Assembly (NCBI GenBank): GCA_013152535.1
Contig: JAADGE010000051.1
Location: forward strand, 1 to 64,000
DNA length: 64,000 bases
Origin: Chlorobiota bacterium
GTDB lineage: Bacteria; Bacteroidota; Bacteroidia; Bacteroidales; JAADGE01
Reading direction: 5' to 3'
This document shows positions 55,078 to 64,000 of this stretch, one piece after another (the stretch's first letter is position 1; the number at the start of each line of letters is the position of its first letter). The notes beneath the pieces were generated by a model. The model did not search any database. It was not told where the DNA came from and worked only from the letters and a program-made list of their open reading frames with translations. A program made the translations under genes and the position numbers.

Positions 55078-56997
55078 ATGGAAGAATATAAATATCTCTC
55101 TCATATAAATTCCCCCGAAGATTTAAAGAAGTACAAATACGAAGAATTAATCGCAATTTCAAAAGAACTTCGACAATATATTATTGATATTGTATCATCA
55201 AATCCCGGACATTTTGCATCAAGTTTAGGGGTAGTGGAATTAACCGTCGCTTTACATTATGTTTACAATGCACCTTATGATAAAATTGTTTGGGATGTGG
55301 GACATCAGGCATACGGTCATAAAATATTAACCGGCAGACGGGATATATTTTGTACCAACAGACAACTCGGAGGAATTTGCGGTTTTCCGTCAATTTTTGA
55401 AAGTGAATATGACGCATTCGGAGTCGGACATTCTTCAACTTCTATTTCTGCTGCTCTCGGAATGGCTGTTTCGGCAAGTTTAAGAGGAGAAGAAGACCGA
55501 CATGTGGTTGCTGTAATCGGAGACGGTGCTATGACCGGCGGTTTAGCATTTGAAGGTATGAATAATGCAGGGGTGCAAAAATCTAACTTATTGATTATTC
55601 TGAATGATAATAATATGTCGATTGACCCTAATGTAGGGGCACTAAATCAATATTTACTGGATATTACAACTTCTAAAACTTATAATAAAGTTAAAGATGA
55701 AGTTTGGAATAAATTGGGAAAAATTAAAAAATTCGGACCTAATACAAGAGCTTTTATTCAAAAAGTTGAAGGCAGCATAAAGTCTTTAATAATGAAGCAA
55801 AGCAATATGTTTGAATCTATGAATTTACGTTATTTCGGACCTGTAAACGGACATGACGTAAACCAATTAGTGAAAATTCTTGACGACTTAAAAGATATAA
55901 AAGGACCTAAACTGTTACATGTTTTAACGAAAAAAGGAAAAGGCTTTGAAGCTGCCGAAAAAGACCAAACAACTTGGCATGCACCCGGGAAATTTAATAA
56001 AAAAACAGGAGAACGCTTTTCTGTAAAATCCGATACTCCGCAAGCACCTAAATTTCAAGATGTTTTTGGCAGTACCATTGTTGAGTTAGCTGAAAAAAAT
56101 GAGAAAATTATAGGAATTACTCCGGCTATGCCTTCGGGTTCTTCTATGAAAATAATGATGAAAACAATGCCTGAAAGAGTATTTGATGTGGGTATTGCCG
56201 AGCAACATGCAGTAACATTTTCAGCAGGACTTGCAGCGGACGGGATGATGCCTTTTTGCAATGTGTATTCTACATTTATGCAACGTGCTTATGATCAAGT
56301 AATTCATGATGTTGCTTTACAGAAATTAAATGTGGTATTTTGTTTGGACAGAGGCGGACTTGTCGGTGATGACGGAGCCACACATCACGGAGCATTTGAT
56401 TTGGCTTATATGCGTATTATTCCGAATATGATTGTTTCGGCACCGATGGATGAACCCGATTTACGAAATTTAATGTACACGGCACAGCTAAAAAATCAAG
56501 GACCGTTTTCAATTCGTTACCCGAGAGGACGAGGTATTACGCCCGATTGGAAAACCGAAATGAAAGAAATTAAAATCGGAACCGGACGAATTATAAAAGA
56601 AGGTAAAGATATTGCCGTTTTAAGCATCGGAGCAATCGGAAATTTAGTTTCGGAATTGACAGATGATTTTGAGAAAGAAAAAATAAGTGTCGCACATTAC
56701 GATATGCGTTTTGTAAAACCGCTTGATGAAAAATTGCTGCATGATGTATTTCAAAAATTTGATAAAATAATAACTTTAGAAGACGGTGTTATTAAAGGCG
56801 GTTTCGGAACGGCTGTTTTGGAATTCAAAAACGAGAATAATTATACTTCAAAAGTAAAACGGCTCGGAATTCCCGACACATTTATTGAACACGGAACCCA
56901 GCGTGAATTATATCATATTTGCGGATATGATCCCGAAGGTATTTTGAAAACGGTTAAGGAAATGCTTAATGGAGTAGTTCAAAAGAATAAAAGATGA
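55078..56997 (+). CDS. dxs: 1-deoxy-D-xylulose-5-phosphate synthase
   Basis: 639 residues, the standard length. Features: [29 protein letters not shown], the TPP motif [18 protein letters not shown]...NDNNMSI, the transketolase-like pyrimidine domain ([16 protein letters not shown]) and [18 protein letters not shown], and the C-terminal domain with [11 protein letters not shown]. It condenses pyruvate and glyceraldehyde 3-phosphate to DXP, which feeds isoprenoid, thiamine and pyridoxal synthesis. Own promoter 29 bases upstream; the stop overlaps the dCMP deaminase start by four bases (ATGA), so both are translated from one message. Confidence 0.96.
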   Translation: MEEYKYLSHINSPEDLKKYKYEELIAISKELRQYIIDIVSSNPGHFASSLGVVELTVALHYVYNAPYDKIVWDVGHQAYGHKILTGRRDIFCTNRQLGGICGFPSIFESEYDAFGVGHSSTSISAALGMAVSASLRGEEDRHVVAVIGDGAMTGGLAFEGMNNAGVQKSNLLIILNDNNMSIDPNVGALNQYLLDITTSKTYNKVKDEVWNKLGKIKKFGPNTRAFIQKVEGSIKSLIMKQSNMFESMNLRYFGPVNGHDVNQLVKILDDLKDIKGPKLLHVLTKKGKGFEAAEKDQTTWHAPGKFNKKTGERFSVKSDTPQAPKFQDVFGSTIVELAEKNEKIIGITPAMPSGSSMKIMMKTMPERVFDVGIAEQHAVTFSAGLAADGMMPFCNVYSTFMQRAYDQVIHDVALQKLNVVFCLDRGGLVGDDGATHHGAFDLAYMRIIPNMIVSAPMDEPDLRNLMYTAQLKNQGPFSIRYPRGRGITPDWKTEMKEIKIGTGRIIKEGKDIAVLSIGAIGNLVSELTDDFEKEKISVAHYDMRFVKPLDEKLLHDVFQKFDKIITLEDGVIKGGFGTAVLEFKNENNYTSKVKRLGIPDTFIEHGTQRELYHICGYDPEGILKTVKEMLNGVVQKNKR

Positions 56998-57437
56998 ATA
57001 AAGAAAAACAATATAAATTAGATGAACGTTACTTGCGAATGGCTCATATTTGGGCAGAAAATTCGTACTGTAAAAGACGTAAGGTCGGTGCAATTATCGT
57101 AAAAGATAAAATGATTATTTCCGACGGTTACAACGGAACTCCTTCCGGATTTGAAAATGTTTGTGAAGAAAAAAATAATACCACTAAGCCATATGTGCTT
57201 CATGCAGAGGCAAATGCAATAACAAAGGTGGCAAAATCTCATAACAGCAGCGAAGGCTCTACACTTTATGTTACAACTTCTCCGTGTATGGAATGTTCAA
57301 AATTAATTATTCAGGCAGGAATAAAACGTGTAATTTTCGATGAGAAATACAGAATAACAGACGGTCTGGATATTCTCGAAAGAGCCGGTATCGAACTTGT
57401 TAATCTTAAAATAAAAAATATTATATCTGATTATTAA
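56994..57437 (+). CDS. dCMP deaminase family protein
   Basis: 147 residues. Zinc site of cytidine/deoxycytidylate deaminases: HAEAN (His70, Glu72) and SPCMECSK (Cys98, Cys101). The N-terminal [28 protein letters not shown] and the [15 protein letters not shown] segment match dCMP deaminases and ComEB. It converts dCMP to dUMP, feeding dTMP synthesis. It overlaps dxs by four bases and precedes the CtpA-type protease by 16, so the three form an operon although their functions differ. Confidence 0.92.
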   Translation: MNKEKQYKLDERYLRMAHIWAENSYCKRRKVGAIIVKDKMIISDGYNGTPSGFENVCEEKNNTTKPYVLHAEANAITKVAKSHNSSEGSTLYVTTSPCMECSKLIIQAGIKRVIFDEKYRITDGLDILERAGIELVNLKIKNIISDY

Positions 57438-57453
57438 ACTATTTACTGAAATA

Positions 57454-59073
57454 ATGGAATACAAAAATTCAAAAAGAGCAATCTATACGCCGATAATAAT
57501 CGCATTAATCTTAGTTGCGGGAATGTTTATAGGTCGCAATATTTTCCCGCAAAAAACGGATGGTTTTATTTTCACTACGACAAAAAAATCTTCGTATAAT
57601 GATAAAATTGACGCTATTTTACAATTGATTCATAATAACTATGTTGAAAAAATTTCTATTGACAGCTTAACGGAAATTGCCATACCGCAAATTCTTCATA
57701 ATTTAGATCCGCATACATCTTATTTGCCTTCTAAGGTGAATGAAGAAGCACATGAGAGTCTTGACGGAAATTTTGACGGAATAGGGGTACAATTTAATAT
57801 TCAGAATGATACAGTAATGATTATAAATACTATTTCCGGCGGACCTTCTGCTAAAATCGGGGTTTTGGCGGGTGATCGTATCGTTACGGTTAATGATTCA
57901 TTAATTGCCGGAGTCGGTATTACGAATAACGGTGTTATGAAAATATTAAAAGGACCTGCAGGGTCAAAAGTCAGAATAGCCGTGAAAAGAAAAGGAATAA
58001 AAGATTTAATTGATTTTGAAATTATCAGAGGTAAGATTCCGCTTTACAGTGTTGATGTATCGTATATGTTAAATAAAAATACAGGCTACATAAAAATAAG
58101 TCGTTTTGCCGGTACTACGTATGCTGAATTTATGAAGGCTGCCGAGAAATTAAAGGCAAAAGGAATGACTGAATTAGTTATGGATTTACGCGACAACGGC
58201 GGCGGATATTTAAATGAAGCAGTGAATATTGCAGATGAATTTCTTCCTGCCGGAAAAATGATTGTTTTTACAAAAGGAGCATTCAGGAAACGTACCGAAT
58301 ATAAATCAACCGGAAATAATGAACTTATTGATATAAAGTTAGCAATATTAATAAATTCCTGGACAGCATCGGCAAGTGAAATTGTTTCGGGTGCAATTCA
58401 GGATAATGACAGAGGTATTATTGTAGGACGACGTTCATTCGGAAAAGGCTTGGTACAGGAAGAATTTGATTTTAAAGATCATTCGGGAGTTCGAATTACC
58501 ACGGCAAGATATTATACCCCGGTCGGCAGATGTATTCAAAAATCCTATAAAGACGGCTATGAAAATTATTATACCGATATTTATAAAAGAGCTTATGACG
58601 GTGAATTATTAACCGCTGACAGTACGAAATTTCCTGACAGTTTAAAATATACGACCCCCGGAGGCAAAATTGTTTACGGCGGCGGAGGTATTATGCCTGA
58701 TTATTTTGTACCTGTTGATACATCGGGGGTTACACCTTTTTACAGAGCCGTTACCAAAAAAGGATTAATCTATAAATTTGCTTTAACTTATGCCGATAAT
58801 CACAGAAAAGAATTACAAGCACTCAAAAATTATGAGAAAATTAATAATTTTCTTAATGAAAAAAATGTTTTGAAACAATTTACAGCTTATGCCGCAAAAC
58901 AAGATATTACTCATAAAAACAGTGATTTAAAACTTTCCGGCAAAATAATTAATACTCGTTTAAAAGCATATATTGCCAGAAATATTATTGATAATGACGG
59001 CTATTATCCGATAATTAGAGAAATTGATACCGATTTAAAAAAAGCAACAGAAATTTTAAATGAGAATAAATAA
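57454..59073 (+). CDS. C-terminal processing peptidase (S41, CtpA/Prc-type)
   Basis: 539 residues. One N-terminal anchor (about 10-28, PIIIALILVAGMFIG) places the rest in the periplasm. A helical region with DPHTSYLPSK, then a PDZ domain (DGIGVQFNIQNDTVMIINTISGGPSAKIGVLAGDRI) and the peptidase domain follow: ELVMDLRDNGGGYLNEAV, then NSWTASASEIVSGAIQDNDRG with the nucleophile Ser region, and GKGLVQ with the catalytic Lys. The C-terminal 150 residues add a helical tail. It trims or degrades periplasmic proteins. Last gene of the dxs operon. Confidence 0.93.
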   Translation: MEYKNSKRAIYTPIIIALILVAGMFIGRNIFPQKTDGFIFTTTKKSSYNDKIDAILQLIHNNYVEKISIDSLTEIAIPQILHNLDPHTSYLPSKVNEEAHESLDGNFDGIGVQFNIQNDTVMIINTISGGPSAKIGVLAGDRIVTVNDSLIAGVGITNNGVMKILKGPAGSKVRIAVKRKGIKDLIDFEIIRGKIPLYSVDVSYMLNKNTGYIKISRFAGTTYAEFMKAAEKLKAKGMTELVMDLRDNGGGYLNEAVNIADEFLPAGKMIVFTKGAFRKRTEYKSTGNNELIDIKLAILINSWTASASEIVSGAIQDNDRGIIVGRRSFGKGLVQEEFDFKDHSGVRITTARYYTPVGRCIQKSYKDGYENYYTDIYKRAYDGELLTADSTKFPDSLKYTTPGGKIVYGGGGIMPDYFVPVDTSGVTPFYRAVTKKGLIYKFALTYADNHRKELQALKNYEKINNFLNEKNVLKQFTAYAAKQDITHKNSDLKLSGKIINTRLKAYIARNIIDNDGYYPIIREIDTDLKKATEILNENK

Positions 59074-59165
59074 AAAAATTATTTAAATTCCGTTTGATAA
59101 ATTAAAAATTATTATAACATTTGCGGAAAATTTTAAACATTATTTGACAATTTAAATTAAAAATT

Positions 59166-59342
59166 ATGGCTTATTACATTAATCCTGATGAATGTACCGC
59201 TTGTGGTGCTTGTATTGACGAATGCCCTGTTGAAGCAATTGCGGAAGGTGCAGATTTTTATACAATCGACCCCGAATTATGTACTGATTGCGGTGCATGT
59301 GCAGATGTTTGCCCTGTTGAAGCAATAGCTCCGGCAGAATAA
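59166..59342 (+). CDS. 2[4Fe-4S] ferredoxin
   Basis: 58 residues, too short for the ORF track (which shows only a shadow on the minus strand at 59179). The two cluster motifs are CTACGACIDECP and CTDCGACADVCP, each CxxCxxCxxxCP, followed by VEAI in both halves, a classic internal duplication. It is a low-potential one-electron carrier of clostridial type, as used by aldehyde:ferredoxin and pyruvate:ferredoxin oxidoreductases; the AOR-type enzyme at 18375 would be a possible partner, by inference. The ATG at 59166 is 92 bases after the protease stop, and a terminator follows directly, so it may be separately expressed. Confidence 0.95.
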   Translation: MAYYINPDECTACGACIDECPVEAIAEGADFYTIDPELCTDCGACADVCPVEAIAPAE

Positions 59343-59364
59343 ACATTTTTTCAAGTAAAAACAC

Positions 59365-59398
59365 AAAACGACTCATACTTATTTGAGTCGTTTTTTTA
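59365..59398 (+). terminator. Intrinsic terminator after the ferredoxin gene
   Basis: AAACGACTCA, 7-9 base loop, TGAGTCGTTT, then a run of T. Confidence 0.88.
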
Positions 59399-59455
59399 TT
59401 TTATTATATCGAATTCAACCTGTGTAAATTTGAGTTATCTGTATGAAGAAACAGT

Positions 59456-62101
59456 TTAAACTTTAATTCCGATAACTGTAATATCATCGTTTTGGATATT
59501 TTTACCTTGCCAGTGATTTATTGTTTTCATCAGTCGGCTTCTTTGAATATTAAATTGCAGATTGCCTAATTCCTGCAGGAATGATCTGAAATTTTTCTTC
59601 ATAAATTTAGTGTCATTTTCTCCGCCGAATTGATCCTGATAACCATCCGTAGCCAAATATAAAATATCTCCTTTTTTAAGCTGTATTTTATAATTTTTAA
59701 AAGTCTTGTTTTTTAATTTTTCATGTAATTCTGCACTTATTGACAGCCTGTCTGCTTTTACTTCTGTTAATTTATTATTTCTGAAAATCAATAAATCTAT
59801 TTTAGCTCCGGCATATTCAAGCATATAACTTACAGGATTAAAATTAACAACAGCCATATCCATTCCGTCTCTTACTTTTTTATCTTCTTCGGTTTGTCCT
59901 AATTTATAATTTATTTCTTGTTGAATATGATTTAAAATATTTGACGGTTTTATAATTTTATTATTAATTACAGTGTTGCTTATCAAGTCATTACCTATCA
60001 TAGACATTAACACACCCGGTACACCGTGTCCGGTACAATCGGCAAGTATAAAAATAATATTTTTCTCTCCTGCTTCATTTACTACTTCATTGACTCTGTA
60101 AAAATCACCGCTTACTATTTCTTTAGGTCTGAACAAGATAAAATGATCAACAAATAATTTTTGAAGATAATTTTTGGGAGGTAATAATTCTGCCTGTATC
60201 AATTGAGCAGATCTGATATTTTCGGTTAATATTTCATTTTTGCTTTTAATTTCTTCTAATGTATCCGACAGCTGATTATTAATTGCCTCTATTTCATCTT
60301 TTTGCGATTCAAGTAAATCTTTCTGGTTTGAAACATCTTTTGTTCGGGCTTCAATTATTTGCTCAAGATTTTTTGTAATATTTTCAGTTTCAGTATATAA
60401 ATCGGAATTATCAATTAAGCCGATTATTTGTGCGGCAATTTCTTTTAAAACCTCTCCTTCATTTTTTACGAAAGGATTTTTTTTATCAATTCGTTCAAAA
60501 TATGCAACAGCTCTTACTTTATTTGACACTGAAAACGGTACTGTTAATGACGATTGAGGTGAATATTCATTAATATATTCTTTATCATAATAAATATTTC
60601 CTGAAAATTTCTGATAAATAAGTGTCTGTTTTTTTTCAAGAGTGGTCAAAATCAATCTGTCAGGATATAGCTTTTTGAATTTATCAAACGGTTCTTTCGG
60701 AAAATTTGCTTTAAAAACAAGTTCATTTTTTTCATTTACAGAAAACAGAACAGCTCTGTGAGCATTTAATTTTTCTGAAAGAACTTTAAATGAATTATAA
60801 ATGTCAAAACTTTTATGAATTAAAAGTTCATTTTTAAATTCTTCAACATTTGAAATTAAACTGTTTAATTCTTCTTCGTGTTTATAGAGTTTAGAAAAAT
60901 TAAATGACAGCAGATACGATTGTGAAAATATAAATACAAATAACCCTACCGGCACTAAATAAACAGAATTAGTTAAGCCGGAAACCAATAATGTATCATT
61001 TACTGCAGTAAGTAATAAAACGATATTTCCTATTAACGGAATCAGTACACCTTCTTCTTTAGCAATTAATGCTGTTATTTGAGCTGTAAGGACATAAATT
61101 AAAGTAACAGCAGAAATGGCAATGAAAATAAACAGCGTAAATGCAAATATTTGTAAATTTGTTAATAAAACAAATAGTGTCAACAGAATATTAATTCCCG
61201 AAATTGCATAAATAAAATATTTATGAATATAAGTTTTATAAATATGATAAAAGAATAATGCAAAAAAAGTAACTCTTGCAAAATTGCTTATGTAATCAAT
61301 CCGCTTCAGAGTCAGCCAATCAGTATTAGGGAAGTAATAAGTTAACAGTGTTTCGCCGTTTATTGACATACTGAATATTTCGGAAATAAGTAATAAAGCG
61401 AAAAAAAGCAGAGAAAAATCTTGTTTTCTAACGGCAAATAATCCTAAATGAAAAATTGCCATAATAAACATAACTCCGATAATGAAAAGTTCATACATGC
61501 GAGCTTTCTTTGTTTGCATCATTACTGCATCTGCACTGCCGAGAATAACAGGGTCGGCAATTCCGCCTTTTCGATGTTTAAAATTACTGACTTGTATGAT
61601 TAAGGAAATTGTTTTTTTGTCAACTGAAAATATTTTAGCGATTGTTTTTTGTTCGGGAACAGCACTTTTAATATCGGTTCCTACTTTTCCCGTTTCAACA
61701 ATAAGTTTGCTGTTTACCCAAAGTTTGTATGAACTTTCAATACGTTTCAGCCTTAAAGCAAATATTTTAATACTGTCCGGGATTTTAATTTTGAGCCTGT
61801 ATGTTCCGTATCCGATATTAGGGTTTTTACTTTCGGGAAATAAATTTTTATTCCATAATGAAGGAATTGATACAAATTTAGGAAATTCGGAAATTCCTTT
61901 TTGAAAATCAGAAGGGCTGTATAATTTTGACGGATAAAACTCCCATACACCGTTTAACTCAATTGTTTGATTATCAGAAAACAGATTCTTACTTAAATCA
62001 AGTTTGCCTTCATATGCCTTTAATTGACTTATTCCGTTAATTGCAATAAGGTTAAAAAGCAGAAACAAGATTAAATAATATTTCGGTCTTTTTTTCAACA
62101 T
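59456..62101 (-). CDS. 7TM-DISM-type receptor with GAF and catalytic SpoIIE phosphatase domain
   Basis: 881 residues. Signal peptide 1-26; a periplasmic jelly-roll domain (about 30-195, with LNGVWEFYP and YGTYRLKIKI) of the kind placed before 7TM-DISM regions; seven membrane spans (about 205-400); a coiled coil; a GAF-like domain (about 430-570); a second coiled coil (about 575-640); then a SpoIIE/PP2C domain (about 650-881). The metal-site motifs are intact: VSGDFYRV, LADCTGHGVPG, RDGMDMAVVN, ATDGYQDQFGG, QNDDITVIGI. It senses an extracytoplasmic ligand, perhaps a carbohydrate, and dephosphorylates an unknown partner-switch protein. A related gene lies one base upstream. Confidence 0.9.
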   Translation of the reverse strand: MLKKRPKYYLILFLLFNLIAINGISQLKAYEGKLDLSKNLFSDNQTIELNGVWEFYPSKLYSPSDFQKGISEFPKFVSIPSLWNKNLFPESKNPNIGYGTYRLKIKIPDSIKIFALRLKRIESSYKLWVNSKLIVETGKVGTDIKSAVPEQKTIAKIFSVDKKTISLIIQVSNFKHRKGGIADPVILGSADAVMMQTKKARMYELFIIGVMFIMAIFHLGLFAVRKQDFSLLFFALLLISEIFSMSINGETLLTYYFPNTDWLTLKRIDYISNFARVTFFALFFYHIYKTYIHKYFIYAISGINILLTLFVLLTNLQIFAFTLFIFIAISAVTLIYVLTAQITALIAKEEGVLIPLIGNIVLLLTAVNDTLLVSGLTNSVYLVPVGLFVFIFSQSYLLSFNFSKLYKHEEELNSLISNVEEFKNELLIHKSFDIYNSFKVLSEKLNAHRAVLFSVNEKNELVFKANFPKEPFDKFKKLYPDRLILTTLEKKQTLIYQKFSGNIYYDKEYINEYSPQSSLTVPFSVSNKVRAVAYFERIDKKNPFVKNEGEVLKEIAAQIIGLIDNSDLYTETENITKNLEQIIEARTKDVSNQKDLLESQKDEIEAINNQLSDTLEEIKSKNEILTENIRSAQLIQAELLPPKNYLQKLFVDHFILFRPKEIVSGDFYRVNEVVNEAGEKNIIFILADCTGHGVPGVLMSMIGNDLISNTVINNKIIKPSNILNHIQQEINYKLGQTEEDKKVRDGMDMAVVNFNPVSYMLEYAGAKIDLLIFRNNKLTEVKADRLSISAELHEKLKNKTFKNYKIQLKKGDILYLATDGYQDQFGGENDTKFMKKNFRSFLQELGNLQFNIQRSRLMKTINHWQGKNIQNDDITVIGIKV

Positions 62102-62102
62102 A

Positions 62103-64000
62103 TCAGAATTTTATTCCTGTTATTAATACATCTCCGATTACTTTATTATCAAAATATTCGAATAAAAGATCAGACACTTTTGAATTGTCAAAATCAGAGA
62201 TGCGAATTAATAAATTCAGCAATTCTTTCTTTTGAGTTAATCCTTCCTCCGTTTTTTTTCTGCATCCCGAATTTCCGGAACATATGAAAATTTTTGCTCC
62301 GGGTTTTATGTTTATTCTTTTATTAGAGAAAAAATGTTTTTGTTTTTCAAGATTATTATTCAGACTTTCGAGCGACTCATCAGATGATTTGTACTCAATC
62401 AAATGGTTTTCATAGGAATAAAACAGTGAATTATTAGCTCCGGAATATAAAATTTCCTGTTTTTCTTTATCATATAAAAAAATTGCGGTATCAACTGCAC
62501 CGATGTTTTCATTATATATTTCAAAATTTTCCTGAATGTAATTTAATATAATTTTAGGCGAATAATTTTGTTTGTATATAATAATATCATTCAAAAGTTG
62601 ATTCATTAAAATTGAAATTAAAGTACTGCTCACATCCGAACCATGAGAATTTACAGAGGCACAAATAATTTTATTCTTTGTAACTTGATGAAACCAATAA
62701 AAAGTGCTGATAAGTTTATCGCTTGTTTTGTGCCAAATAAAACTGTTCGGAAACAGATTTTGAAATTGAGTTTTGTCAAGTAATAATGCTTTTTGTATTT
62801 TTTCGGAATAATTAATACCGTCATTAATTTGTTCGGTTTGTTTTTTTAACTTTTGAGAAGTTTCAAAAATTTGGACATTTTGTTTCTCCAATTTTGATCT
62901 TACAATTTTCAACTCTTCTGTGCGTGCTTCAATTTCTTTTATTTTATATTCAACTTCCTTTTCTAATTTTGTATTTAAATGTGTTAAATCATTATATGAA
63001 GTATAATTATCCATAAAAACAAGTATTTGAGGTTTTATCTCCTCCAATATTTCAATTGTAAGTTTATCAAATTTTTTCCTTTCCCGGAAATTCTCAAAAT
63101 ACAGCAGCCCTTGAACAATTCCGTCTTTTATAAGCGGATAAGATAAAATGGATCGAATTCCGGATCCTTCTAAATACTTCATATCTTTTGCCTTTACCGC
63201 TTCATTTACAACGGTATAAACAGGTTTTTGTGTTGATATTGTTTTTTTTACGTTAAACGAAGAAAAATAGATATGCTCTTTTCCTGAGAATATTTTAATT
63301 TGCACTTTATTGGTAGTGTCAGTTTTTTTCAGATATTCATTTGTGGCAACCCAATCATTATCGGTATATATAAAAATTAATGAACGATCGGTATCAATTA
63401 CCTGCGATATTGCTTTTAACGGCTCCGTTAAATCGTATGAATTTGCCGAAAAAAGAGCATTCTTAATTTGACTTCTGATGCCTATATTTTTTGTAATTCG
63501 TTTAATAACTTTGTAGGAATAAGCATTTTGTAAAGTAATTAAATACGAATGGAAAATGATGAATATAAAGATTCCGAAAATCGTAAGTGATATAGAATCA
63601 ATAACTTGCATTTCTTTTAAAATATCATTTACTGCTGTCGCTATTAAAACTATAACACCTGCAAAAGAATATATTGCTCCCGGACGTTTTCTTATAATTG
63701 CTTTAATCTGCCCGAAGATTATATATATTAAAGTTATTCCGGTTAAAACTAAAAACACGATTAAAGTTTTAGTGTATATAATTGCCGGAGTTGCAAGAAT
63801 AAAAATAATGACAGCTGTTATTATAATAGCTAATATCCTAAAATACAGCTTGTTCAGTTCTTTTGGAAAAGCGTAATAGATAAACAATGAGAAAAACAGA
63901 AGCCTTAAATAATTAGAAATATAATTTGTTTTAATAAGAATTTCCCAATTTAACGACGGCAGTAAATCCGGCAATAAAATTTCTCCGACTGTAGTTGAAA
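62103..64000 (-). CDS. 7TM/GAF protein with degenerate SpoIIE pseudo-phosphatase domain (truncated by window edge)
   Basis: The ORF track starts at a TTG (63974), but the frame stays open to the window end, and residues read before it (VGEILLPDLL) align with the membrane part of the neighbouring 881-aa protein (NGETLLTYYF). So the gene is a partial paralogue, its 5' end outside the window. It has membrane spans, a GAF-like domain, a coiled coil and a C-terminal SpoIIE-like domain. The catalytic motifs are lost: SGDFY reads ISTFY, ADCTGHGVPG reads VNSHGSDVSS, TDG..DQFGG reads CSGNSGCRKK, and the final DD reads GD. It is probably a non-catalytic partner or regulator of the intact enzyme next to it. 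Confidence in domain identity is good; in role, low. Confidence 0.8.
   Translation of the reverse strand, partial: STTVGEILLPDLLPSLNWEILIKTNYISNYLRLLFFSLFIYYAFPKELNKLYFRILAIIITAVIIFILATPAIIYTKTLIVFLVLTGITLIYIIFGQIKAIIRKRPGAIYSFAGVIVLIATAVNDILKEMQVIDSISLTIFGIFIFIIFHSYLITLQNAYSYKVIKRITKNIGIRSQIKNALFSANSYDLTEPLKAISQVIDTDRSLIFIYTDNDWVATNEYLKKTDTTNKVQIKIFSGKEHIYFSSFNVKKTISTQKPVYTVVNEAVKAKDMKYLEGSGIRSILSYPLIKDGIVQGLLYFENFRERKKFDKLTIEILEEIKPQILVFMDNYTSYNDLTHLNTKLEKEVEYKIKEIEARTEELKIVRSKLEKQNVQIFETSQKLKKQTEQINDGINYSEKIQKALLLDKTQFQNLFPNSFIWHKTSDKLISTFYWFHQVTKNKIICASVNSHGSDVSSTLISILMNQLLNDIIIYKQNYSPKIILNYIQENFEIYNENIGAVDTAIFLYDKEKQEILYSGANNSLFYSYENHLIEYKSSDESLESLNNNLEKQKHFFSNKRINIKPGAKIFICSGNSGCRKKTEEGLTQKKELLNLLIRISDFDNSKVSDLLFEYFDNKVIGDVLITGIKF

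Noticed and set aside
1-64000. CRISPR arrays, rRNA genes, insertion sequences, prophage genes, riboswitches
   Set aside because: No regularly spaced repeats, no rRNA signature, no transposase or integrase frame, and no recognised riboswitch core were seen on either strand.

Overview
The window is AT-rich chromosomal DNA from a member of the Bacteroidota. The evidence is a full-length SprA (the outer-membrane translocon of the type IX secretion system), GldH and GldA, a probable type IX C-terminal sorting domain, two TonB-dependent receptors with an N-terminal carboxypeptidase-regulatory-like domain, the long three-domain form of IspG, and many copies of the Bacteroidota -7 promoter element TAnnTTTG 20-80 bases ahead of start codons. 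An aldehyde:ferredoxin oxidoreductase, an 8Fe-8S ferredoxin and L-aspartate oxidase fit an anaerobic or facultative life. The genus cannot be told from this sequence alone.

Layout. 1-9.6 kb: a large protein with a degenerate M48-like peptidase domain, a secreted WD40 protein, a radical SAM/SPASM enzyme, an Spy/CpxP-like protein, dTDP-glucose 4,6-dehydratase, NadB, a GroES and a thioredoxin-glutaredoxin fusion. 9.9-16.7 kb: two divergent paralogous TonB-dependent receptors, the second followed by a lipoprotein built of four copies of one domain. 16.9-20.5 kb: a ThiF-like E1, a ThiS/MoaD-like carrier and a small unknown protein, divergent from a tungsten-type aldehyde:ferredoxin oxidoreductase, with a coding remnant behind them. 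20.7-21.9 kb: a DEAD-box RNA helicase. 22.1-32.6 kb: seven genes on the minus strand, made of a membrane GAF/PAS sensor, a PP2C/SpoIIE phosphatase (SiaA-like), a SiaB-like kinase, a SiaC-like phosphoprotein, a TerB-ABCG transporter, a lipoprotein and a small secreted protein. 32.7-42.4 kb: an O-methyltransferase, holB-ricT-gldH, a rhomboid protease, a tricorn-like protease, rmuC and gcvH. 42.5-52.1 kb: sprA, ruvA, a tRNA with CAU anticodon and gldA. 52.2-59.3 kb: ispG, a probable type IX cargo protein, dxs, a dCMP deaminase, a CtpA-type protease and a ferredoxin too short for the ORF track. 59.5-64 kb: two adjacent 7TM/GAF/SpoIIE signalling proteins. The second has lost the phosphatase metal ligands and runs off the window.

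How the genes fit together. Three themes stand out. (i) Cell-surface secretion and gliding: sprA, gldH, gldA, a sorting-domain protein and several secreted proteins. (ii) Partner-switching signalling: a SiaABC-like cassette placed next to a large ABC transporter instead of a diguanylate cyclase, plus a catalytic and a pseudo-catalytic SpoIIE pair at the right edge. (iii) Low-potential redox metabolism: the oxidoreductase, its possible sulfur-carrier pair, and ferredoxin. No CRISPR array, intact insertion sequence, prophage, rRNA or riboswitch was seen.
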